The position numbers and the translations under genes were made by a program. A stretch of DNA of 5,269 nucleotides from NCBI GenBank assembly GCA_019241095.1, contig JAFAXJ010000193.1:1-5269 (forward strand), in the 5' to 3' direction. Positions 1-5,269 of this stretch are shown here, piece after piece. Below the pieces are notes generated by a model. It worked only from the letters and a program-made list of their open reading frames with translations, made no database searches and was not told where the DNA came from. The stretch comes from Verrucomicrobiota bacterium. GTDB lineage: Bacteria; Verrucomicrobiota; Verrucomicrobiia; Chthoniobacterales; JAFAMB01. The number at the start of each line of letters is the position of its first letter. Positions within the stretch are counted from its first letter, which is position 1.

Positions 1-1121
1 AGATGCGTCCCGAGATCTCGACCGATTTTGATTTTCTTTAGCTGAACCTTACCGTCCGATGCGACAACTCCCACGGTGGTTCCTTCGGACCGAAAGAGCA
101 ACGTATTCTGCGGTATTATCAATGACCGACTGCTGGCGCCCGTACTCAGATGGACCTGCATGTAGGCACCCGGTAATAGCCGGCCATCCTCATTCGGAAC
201 ATCCACTTCCGTCAGCAAGGTTCGAGAATTTGGATCGATAGCTCCAGCTGTTCGGACCACTTTTCCAGCGAAGCTCCTATCGGGAATTTCGCTGAACATC
301 AATTCAGCGCTGTCACCCACCTTAACATTGTCTGACATGCTCTCCGGAACATTGACGTACACCCGCAGCGGCTTGATTCGGGCCACGGTAAAAAGCGCAT
401 TTCCGGATCCGGCGTTAACCAGTCCACCTATATCGGTGTTCCTCATCGTAACTATTCCGTCAAACGGCGCTCTCACGATTTTGAAATTTTCCAAGGCCTC
501 GAGTCGTTTAACGTTTGCGTCATCTGCGATCACCGTAGCCTGATTTCCGTGGTACGTGTCTGCTGCAGTGTCAAAGTCTTGAGCAGCGATGACCTTGCGA
601 TGGAATAGGTCCTCATCGCGTTTATAGGTGCTCTCCGAAAGATGCAAAGCGGATTGGGCATTGTTCAGTTGAGCTCGCGCCTGATTTAATTGTTGATCCA
701 CTTCTGGTGTATCGATCTCCGCTAAAACATCTCCTTCGCGAACTTGGGAGCCGATGTCGAATTTCCAGCTTTTAACATAACCAGTCGTTTGTGCGTAGAG
801 TGACGCCTGGATGTACGCCTGTGTTTGGCCCGGCAAAACGATCGAGATAGAAGCCGGTGCCTTCTCAGGTTTGACGACGATTACGGCAGGTTCAGACGAT
901 TGGGTTGTCTGCTGCAGGCGCTCAGTTGCGGCTGCTCGGCTTCGGATGCCGTAAAAAGCAATGCCGGCAAAACAGAGAGCCCCAGCAGCGAATAATATTA
1001 GAAGGAGAAATCTCCCAGTCTTTGGTTGGGAGTCGGACCGTTTAGGACCCGTTTCGCCTTCTTGCATGGAGGGGTGCGCCGTCATTTTATCACTCGAAGG
1101 AAGAGGCTCATTTGTTTTCAT
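1..1121 (-). CDS. RND efflux periplasmic adaptor (membrane fusion protein, HlyD/AcrA family), C-terminus cut by window edge
   Basis: This is the periplasmic adaptor that links an inner-membrane RND pump to an outer-membrane channel. My own translation is open for 373 codons from ATG 1121 to the left edge. Residues 1-35 are polar, and about 36-59 form a hydrophobic anchor (FLLLILFAAGALCFAGIAFY) with no lipobox, so it is held by a membrane helix rather than as a lipoprotein. The first lipoyl half is at 114-137 (GYVKSWKFDIGSQVREGDVL), a helical hairpin follows at about 138-212, and the second lipoyl half is at 213-233 (VRAPFDGIVT). The beta-barrel covers about 240-330, with IDPNSRTLLTEV and LLPGAYMQV typical of the family, and the membrane-proximal domain begins near 335. 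Family members are usually about 390-450 residues, so a few dozen residues are probably missing. ATG 1121 is the first in-frame start after the pump's stop, 27 bp away. ATG 1085 and ATG 1067 are alternatives. None has a clear Shine-Dalgarno, so translation may be coupled to the pump gene. The family call is very secure; the substrate is unknown. Confidence 0.97.
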   Translation of the reverse strand, partial: MKTNEPLPSSDKMTAHPSMQEGETGPKRSDSQPKTGRFLLLILFAAGALCFAGIAFYGIRSRAAATERLQQTTQSSEPAVIVVKPEKAPASISIVLPGQTQAYIQASLYAQTTGYVKSWKFDIGSQVREGDVLAEIDTPEVDQQLNQARAQLNNAQSALHLSESTYKRDEDLFHRKVIAAQDFDTAADTYHGNQATVIADDANVKRLEALENFKIVRAPFDGIVTMRNTDIGGLVNAGSGNALFTVARIKPLRVYVNVPESMSDNVKVGDSAELMFSEIPDRSFAGKVVRTAGAIDPNSRTLLTEVDVPNEDGRLLPGAYMQVHLSTGASSRSLIIPQNTLLFRSEGTTVGVVASDGKVQLKKIKIGRDLGTH

Positions 1122-1148
1122 TTGGTGCACAGGAAAGTTTGGGAACTA

Positions 1149-4100
1149 TCACTTGACGGTTCCGCGGGCCGAAGCCACCTCCGGAAAAACAAAGTGCTTC
1201 CTCACCATCATAAAAAGGGTTGGCACAAAGAACAGCGTTCCTACGGTGGCGAAGATCAACCCCCCTATCACCGCCCGCCCTAATGGAGCGTTCTGTTCAC
1301 CACCCTCGCCGAATCCAATTGCCATCGGAATCATACCGATGATCATCGCTAAAGCAGTCATAATAACCGGCCGAACCCGAATGTAGCCGGCCTGCAGGGC
1401 AGCTTGGTACGAATCTCTCAACTCATGCAACTGCTCGTTAGCAAAGGTGATAACCAGAACACTGTTGGAGGTCGCTACTCCCATACACATGATCGTCCCC
1501 ATCAGAGCGGGAATGCTAAGCGTTGTTCCAGTGATAAACAACATCCAAAGAATGCCCGCTAAAGCGCACGGCAAGGCGGAGACGATGATCAGAGGCTCAG
1601 TCCAGGATTGAAAATTAACAACCACTAATAGGTAGACCAGAATAATCGAAAAACCGAGGCCCCAATACAGGCCGGCGAAGGAGGCCTGCATTGTTTTCGT
1701 CTGTCCCCGGACAGCGATCAGGCTCCCCTGCGGCAGCTCTTGTCTGGCTGCGTCGACTAATCGCTGTACCTGCTCAGAAACATAACCCAAATCCTTCCCA
1801 TCAACATTGCCATAGATGTTAATGACTGGCCGAATGTCATAATGGTCTACTACTGAGGTGGTGCTGCTGCGGGCGATACCGGCAACATTAGCCAGAATTT
1901 GCGGTGTGACCCCACTTCCTCCCAGAATCGGTAGATTCCGAAGAGCATCCAAAGAGTCCATTTGGTACTGCGGCTCCTGCGCATTCACCTGGTAGGTGAC
2001 GCCGTTATTTGGATCGACCCAAAAATTAGGGCTGACCTGCTGAGAGCCAGCCAATGCTCCCAAAACACTATTCGCGACGTTCTGCTCTTGCAAGCCGAGG
2101 AGCGAGGCTCTGGACCGATCGACGTTGACATCAATTCGCGGCACATTATTCGGTTCCTGCACCCGGAGATCGACGAGACCAGGAACCGTCTTCATCTTGG
2201 CCATTAAGCGGGTAGCGAATTGAAAATTAGCTTGTTTGTTTAGTCCCTGAATCTGCACGTTAATTGGAGCAGGCAACCCGAAATTCAGAACCTGCGCTAC
2301 GATATCGGAAGGTGGAAACCAGATTCCTACGTCCGGAAATTGCTGCTGAATGCGCCGACGGATCTCGCGGACAAACCGATTGGTTGGATCATGCTTCTCT
2401 TTTAAGGATACCAGGATGTCACCGTCTGCTGCGCTGATCGTACCGGTCGTATTATAAGAAAGATTAATGCCACTGTATGGGATTCCGAGGTTATCAATGA
2501 TGCCGCCCAACTGGCTGGCAGGGATAATTTGACGCAATTGCTTTTCGATCAGATCAACGGTTCGGGCCGTCTCTTCGACTCGTGTTCCTGGCAGCATCCG
2601 GATGTGCAAATCGAAGCGCCCGGCATCGACAGCGGGAAAGAAATCCTGCCCAAGAAAGGGAAATAGCGCCATTGAAAGGGCCGCAAATCCAAGCGTCCCG
2701 AGCAACGTCAGAATCGGATGCCGCAAACAAAGCCCTAATGTATCGCGGTAGCTTTCACGGAATCGGCTGAAACCGTTTTCAAAGACGGCCGAAATTTTGC
2801 CGAAAATATTTTTTCGCCTAGGTCGAGCCGGCGACCGATGTTGGTCCATTTCGGCAGGCAGCAGGAATTTAGCAAAGGTGGGGACTACGGTTCGCGAAAG
2901 AAGGTAAGAGGCCAGCATCGCAAAGATCACAGCCTCAGCCAGCGGCACGAAGAGGTACTTGGCAGTTCCGGAAAGAAAGAAGATCGGAACGAAGACGATG
3001 CAAATACAGAGGGTAGAAACAAAGGCCGGCATAGCAATTTGAGCAGCACCGCGAAGTATACAATCCTCCATTGTTCCACCCTCGGCCATATTGCGATGGA
3101 TATTTTCGATCTCGACCGTCGCGTCATCGACGAGGATTCCGACCGCCAAGGCAAGGCCCCCAAGAGTCATTATGTTGATGGTCTCTCCCAGAGCGCTCAG
3201 CACGACGATCGAACAAAGAATGGAAAGTGGAATAGACACGCAAATGATCAAGGTGCTGCGCCAGCTGCTCAGAAAAAGCAGGATCATCAACCCGGTCAGG
3301 CACGCCGCAATCACAGCTTCCCGAATGACACCTTGGATGGAGGCGCTAACGAAAATCGATTGATCCGTGAGAAGTGTAAGCTTTAGACCCTTTGCTGTAG
3401 GCGGCAAGGTCTGCTCGACCTCTGGCAGTTTTTGCTTGATTCCCTGAACGATGTCGAGGGTCGAAGCATTACCGTTCTTCTGGATATCCAGCATGGTCGC
3501 CCGAGAACCGTCGAACCGGACAATGTTGGTCTGAGGAATGAAGCCGTTTCGAACATTAGCGACATCCCGTACGTAGATCGTGCTTCCGTTGGCCAACGTC
3601 CTGATGGGAATTGCGTTAAGCTCTTCCAGCTTCGGCGGACTCGCGTTCAGTCCGACCTGATACTCGAACTGACCAACTTTCATCGTGCCAGAGGGCAGAA
3701 TGACGTTGCCAGCGACGATCGCGTTCACGACGTCGGTAGGGGTCATTCCAACCGCCTGGAGCTTCTGATAGTCCAGGTCGACCGAGACATAGCGCTGTTT
3801 ACCCCCATAGGGATATGGTACCGCTACTCCAGGCACAGTGATAAGCTGGGTGCGAACGAACTGGAGCGCCAAGTCGTTCAGTTGTTGTTCCGAGAGATTT
3901 TTGCCTGCTAGACCAATGCGCAGAACTGGCACATTGGTGGCGGTGAAACTAAGTACAAGCGGCGGGGTGATTCCTGGCGGCATCTGCCGCAAAGCCGCCT
4001 GCGAGATGGAAGTGACCTGAGCAATCGACTTGCCCAGGTTCGCGTTCGGCTGCAGGTAAATCTTTACCACTCCAATGCCATAAATCGATTGAGATTCGAT

Positions 4101-4343
4101 GTGCTCAATATTGTCAACGGTGGTCGTTAAACCGCGTTCGAATTGGGAGATGATATGCGATTCCATCCCTTCCGGTGACATTCCCGCGTAGCTCCAGATA
4201 ACGGAGATGACTGGAATATCAATTGATGGAAAGATGTCCTTCGGTGTTCGGGTTATCGCGACGACACCGGCTATCAGGATAAGAATGGAAAATACGGTAA
4301 AGGTGTAAGGACGCCGGAGCGCTAGGGCTACGATCCACATCAT
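1149..4343 (-). CDS. RND-family efflux transporter permease subunit (AcrB/HAE-like), full length
   Basis: This is an inner-membrane proton-driven exporter of 1064 residues, the usual size for RND pumps (ACR_tran family). It shows the two-fold repeat: TM1 at about 12-30, a porter loop to about 335, TM2-6 at about 337-495, a basic cytoplasmic linker (505-511), TM7 at about 543-562, a second loop, and TM8-12 at about 888-1047. Family motifs include TPKDIFPSIDIP (33-44), the TM4 acidic pair Asp406-Asp407 in GILVDDATVEIENI, FVPIFFLSG (451-459), LGQDFFPAVDAGRFDLHI (564-581) and RPVIMTALAMIIGMIPMAIG (991-1010). The TM10 position matching AcrB Lys940 is Ser959 (MGVATSNSVLV), and TM4 carries an extra Glu411, so the proton relay differs from AcrB. 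It lacks the CzcA-type metal-pump pattern, so drugs, lipids or other organic substrates are more likely. The gene begins with two consecutive ATGs (4343, 4340); relatives usually start MWIV, so the second is plausible. Only a weak GGGAA lies upstream. The adaptor follows in the same operon. The family is certain; the substrate is not known. Confidence 0.98.
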   Translation of the reverse strand: MMWIVALALRRPYTFTVFSILILIAGVVAITRTPKDIFPSIDIPVISVIWSYAGMSPEGMESHIISQFERGLTTTVDNIEHIESQSIYGIGVVKIYLQPNANLGKSIAQVTSISQAALRQMPPGITPPLVLSFTATNVPVLRIGLAGKNLSEQQLNDLALQFVRTQLITVPGVAVPYPYGGKQRYVSVDLDYQKLQAVGMTPTDVVNAIVAGNVILPSGTMKVGQFEYQVGLNASPPKLEELNAIPIRTLANGSTIYVRDVANVRNGFIPQTNIVRFDGSRATMLDIQKNGNASTLDIVQGIKQKLPEVEQTLPPTAKGLKLTLLTDQSIFVSASIQGVIREAVIAACLTGLMILLFLSSWRSTLIICVSIPLSILCSIVVLSALGETINIMTLGGLALAVGILVDDATVEIENIHRNMAEGGTMEDCILRGAAQIAMPAFVSTLCICIVFVPIFFLSGTAKYLFVPLAEAVIFAMLASYLLSRTVVPTFAKFLLPAEMDQHRSPARPRRKNIFGKISAVFENGFSRFRESYRDTLGLCLRHPILTLLGTLGFAALSMALFPFLGQDFFPAVDAGRFDLHIRMLPGTRVEETARTVDLIEKQLRQIIPASQLGGIIDNLGIPYSGINLSYNTTGTISAADGDILVSLKEKHDPTNRFVREIRRRIQQQFPDVGIWFPPSDIVAQVLNFGLPAPINVQIQGLNKQANFQFATRLMAKMKTVPGLVDLRVQEPNNVPRIDVNVDRSRASLLGLQEQNVANSVLGALAGSQQVSPNFWVDPNNGVTYQVNAQEPQYQMDSLDALRNLPILGGSGVTPQILANVAGIARSSTTSVVDHYDIRPVINIYGNVDGKDLGYVSEQVQRLVDAARQELPQGSLIAVRGQTKTMQASFAGLYWGLGFSIILVYLLVVVNFQSWTEPLIIVSALPCALAGILWMLFITGTTLSIPALMGTIMCMGVATSNSVLVITFANEQLHELRDSYQAALQAGYIRVRPVIMTALAMIIGMIPMAIGFGEGGEQNAPLGRAVIGGLIFATVGTLFFVPTLFMMVRKHFVFPEVASARGTVK

Positions 4344-4654
4344 AAAAGTGATTCCCAGTGAAGTTTATCGCTTATCATTGGCTCGCCCTGTGATTTGGGC
4401 TCCCAGCACGTGGCTGACGGGTTTGCAAGCGGTTGCCGAAACTGCCACATGCATGGCTGGTCGTGCATAAAGCGAGTTCTCATCAGTCATAGTGAATCTA
4501 CGTCCGCCTGGTATCACGTGGTTATGATTAGATACTGGTAAACATGACGCAGATGCCATGCCAATTGGTTGAGGCCAGAAGCAACTAGCCCATATTTTTC
4601 GCTGAAATGCGCCGTTGCGCTCCTAAGCGCCCGCGTCTGCGGGTTGTGCGGTGC
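4344..4654. other. Non-coding stretch upstream of the efflux operon
   Basis: I see no convincing gene in these 311 bp. A 64-codon minus-strand frame (4365-4559) lacks a good ribosome binding site and resembles no family I know. The stretch should contain the promoter of the efflux operon if the operon has its own, but I could not pair a -35 and a -10 element with sensible spacing. An AT-rich patch on the minus strand at about 4365-4380 (GATAAGCGATAAA) is the only candidate for a -10, and it has no -35 partner. Two CACGTG palindromes occur (4412 and 4515 regions); with only two short copies I give them no meaning. Confidence 0.6.
4617..4643. repeat. Two abutting short inverted repeats
   Basis: GCGCT (4617-4621) pairs with AGCGC (4626-4630) around a 4-base loop. 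CCCGC (4630-4634) pairs with GCGGG (4639-4643) around GTCT. The two 5-bp stems share base 4630. No T-run follows on either strand, so this is not an ordinary intrinsic terminator. It lies just beyond the stop of the small ORF at 4655 and could be a weak RNA structure or chance in a locally GC-rich patch. Confidence 0.3.
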
Positions 4655-4777
4655 CTACCAGCATCTGGAAAAGACACGCATTTTGCCACTTCCGCTCTCC
4701 AACAGCCGCATCCTTCTATTGCAAACTTTCCGGACAGGCTTCACACGTAAAATCAATCGGTCCGGAGCTCTTTTCAT
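4655..4777 (-). CDS. Small ORF (40 aa) with strong ribosome binding site; unidentified, possibly a truncated gene
   Basis: This ORF begins MKRAPDRLILRVKPVRKV and ends in FSRCW, 40 residues in all. It is strongly basic, with two cysteines and no obvious membrane segment or signal peptide. I do not recognise it. What supports translation is the site in front: AAGGAGG five bases before the ATG, the best Shine-Dalgarno in the window. It directly follows the stop of the amine-oxidase remnant, which is the layout of the second gene of an operon. Since the gene before it has collapsed, this may be the 5' stub of a longer downstream gene cut by deletion or frameshift. I read the other two frames beyond it and could not identify a continuation. 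It could be a true small protein, a stub, or untranslated relic DNA. Confidence 0.4.
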   Translation of the reverse strand: MKRAPDRLILRVKPVRKVCNRRMRLLESGSGKMRVFSRCW

Positions 4778-4782
4778 AAGAT

Positions 4783-4789
4783 CCTCCTT
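4783..4789 (-). promoter_or_regulatory. Strong Shine-Dalgarno (AAGGAGG) overlapping the stop of the upstream gene remnant
   Basis: On the minus strand the sequence reads CTAAGGAGGATCTTATG. The TAA stop (4788-4790) of the amine-oxidase remnant shares its two A bases with the AAGGAGG, which sits five bases before ATG 4777. This is a typical tight operon junction and it fixes the start of the small ORF. The two efflux genes have nothing comparable. Confidence 0.7.
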
Positions 4790-4992
4790 AGTTTCGACAG
4801 GCATGATCTTCGTAAGCGGCTCGCACTCCGGAGAGGAACGCCCCGTGGACCGTGGACGGGAAATATTGCGCCCAGGTCGGCCGGCACGCCCAAATCGTGT
4901 GAGGTCCAAATGCGGCCGCCAATCCGGTCGCAAACCCCGGCGATTCTGGCCCCAACCACAACGACTTCGGCTTTTTGTCGTCTCGTGCTCAT
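4788..4992 (-). pseudogene. Collapsed remnant of a flavin-dependent amine oxidase (FAD/NAD(P)-binding oxidoreductase)
   Basis: Intact relatives are FAD enzymes of about 430-500 residues that oxidise amines. Here the ATG at 4992 opens a frame with AEVVVVGARIAG, the first strand and glycine-rich loop of the FAD-binding fold, but with the second loop Gly replaced by Arg. Then comes DRIGGRIWT and LGVPADLGA, the next two hallmark motifs. The 18-20 or so residues normally between IAG and DRIGGR are gone, as an in-frame loss. Directly after GA (base 4867) the family signal jumps to another frame (4868-4791): QYFPSTVHGAFLSGVRAA, which is the C-terminal FAD-contact motif (compare the TVHGALLSGLREA type in LSD1-like oxidases), then stops at TAA 4788-4790. 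More than 300 codons, with the substrate domain, are missing at the junction. The start and stop both look native. It cannot be active. An assembly collapse is a less likely alternative. The family is read from motifs only. Confidence 0.8.
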
Positions 4993-5155
4993 GAAGAAGC
5001 ATGTTTCCGTAGCTCATGACAGCCTTGTCCGCCGGTGATTGTCGACCATTAAATCTTTCACGAAACGGCAGGCAGGGCACAGCAGGCGAAGCTGGTCTCA
5101 CCGGTTCACGCCCGTCGAGGATAGCCAGGAGTTGCGGAGTGTGCTCGGGAGGAAA
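4993..5155. other. Gap between the right-edge gene and the amine-oxidase remnant
   Basis: In these 163 bp I see no gene, clear terminator or promoter. The frame of the right-edge gene stays open past its TGA into this gap and on to 4655, but the residues read there match nothing I know. Beyond 4992 the frame runs across the oxidase remnant in the wrong register, so the open frame is probably chance. Confidence 0.55.
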
Positions 5156-5269
5156 TCAAACTAGATAGTAGGCTGCATCTTTCTCCGCGGTCTTACTCTG
5201 ACCGAGGAGCTTGTAGGCGTCGCGTACCGCATTGAGGGTCGCTGAGTACGACGCTCCTGTCTCCGTGTA
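5156..5269 (-). CDS. C-terminal end of an unidentified protein, 5' part beyond window
   Basis: The last 37 codons of a minus-strand frame enter from the right edge and stop at TGA 5156-5158. The residues (GASYSATLNAVRDAYKLLGQ, then SKTAEKDAAYYLV) are natural in composition and look like two amphipathic helices with a flexible turn between them. This suggests a real helical C-terminus, perhaps a repeat or bundle domain, but I cannot name the family. The fragment has the same strand as the oxidase remnant 163 bp downstream and may have shared an operon with it. The evidence is short, so only its existence as the end of a gene is claimed, with moderate confidence. Confidence 0.5.
   Translation of the reverse strand, partial: YTETGASYSATLNAVRDAYKLLGQSKTAEKDAAYYLV

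Noticed and set aside
961..1386. Plus-strand frame of 141 codons across the pump-adaptor junction
   Set aside because: It overlaps the adaptor N-terminus and the pump C-terminus on the opposite strand, and has no domain-like content.
2838..3911. Long plus-strand frames (2838-3386, 3432-3911) opposite the pump gene
   Set aside because: They lie antisense to a full-length, motif-rich RND gene, and their translations are rich in Arg, His, Asp and Gln with no family signal, as expected for shadow frames.
4344..4380. Possible promoter for the efflux operon (minus-strand GATAAGCGATAAA)
   Set aside because: I found no -35 element at 16-18 bp spacing, so a promoter cannot be supported from the sequence.
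4365..4559. 64-codon minus-strand frame just before the pump gene, considered as a leader peptide
   Set aside because: It has no good ribosome binding site at its ATG or at the internal ATG 4490, no recognisable features, and no attenuator-like structure behind it.
4844..4857. Tandem 7-bp repeat (CGTGGAC twice) inside the amine-oxidase remnant, first suspected as the cause of the frameshift
   Set aside because: In the C-terminal frame both copies are needed to read FPSTVHGAFLSG, which is the family motif, so the repeat is native coding sequence. The frame change sits a few bases earlier, at the deletion junction near 4867.
4655..5101. 148-codon minus-strand frame starting at GTG 5101, which continues the right-edge gene's frame past its TGA (possible readthrough)
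   Set aside because: Over 4788-4992 the coding signal lies in the two other minus-strand frames (amine-oxidase motifs). The long frame is rich in Arg, Pro and Gly and looks like chance. Only its last 40 codons have a credible start of their own.

Overview
The window looks like chromosomal DNA of moderate GC from a Gram-negative bacterium. The sign is a tripartite-type efflux operon: an inner-membrane RND pump plus a periplasmic adaptor. The style of the pump (TM4 VDDATVEIEN, TM10 MGVATSNS) and the pump-then-adaptor gene order recall, from memory, soil Acidobacteriota, Verrucomicrobiota and some Proteobacteria. The sequence alone does not settle the phylum. Every gene I can support lies on the minus strand.

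Layout in the direction of transcription (right to left). At the right edge (5156-5269) is the last 37 codons of a protein I do not recognise. After a 163-bp gap comes a striking stretch at 4788-4992. It is the collapsed remnant of a flavin amine oxidase: the start codon, the FAD-binding N-terminal motifs and the C-terminal FAD-contact motif sit within about 200 bp, whereas the intact gene would be about 1.3-1.5 kb. The stop codon of this fossil runs straight into a near-perfect Shine-Dalgarno sequence that serves a 40-codon small ORF (4655-4777), itself perhaps the stub of a second lost gene. From 4344 to 4654 I see no convincing gene.

The left four fifths of the window is the efflux operon. 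A full-length RND permease of 1064 residues (1149-4343) is followed after 27 bp by a membrane-fusion (adaptor) protein that runs off the left edge (1-1121, at least 373 residues). Together they should form the pump and adaptor of a proton-driven exporter. The outer-membrane channel is not in view and could lie beyond the left edge. No regulator gene and no convincing promoter is visible.

The most notable observations are the amine-oxidase fossil with its retained operon-like junction, and the proton-relay residues of the pump, which differ from the AcrB pattern. I found no sign of a wholly new system. The many plus-strand ORFs over the pump gene are shadows of it.
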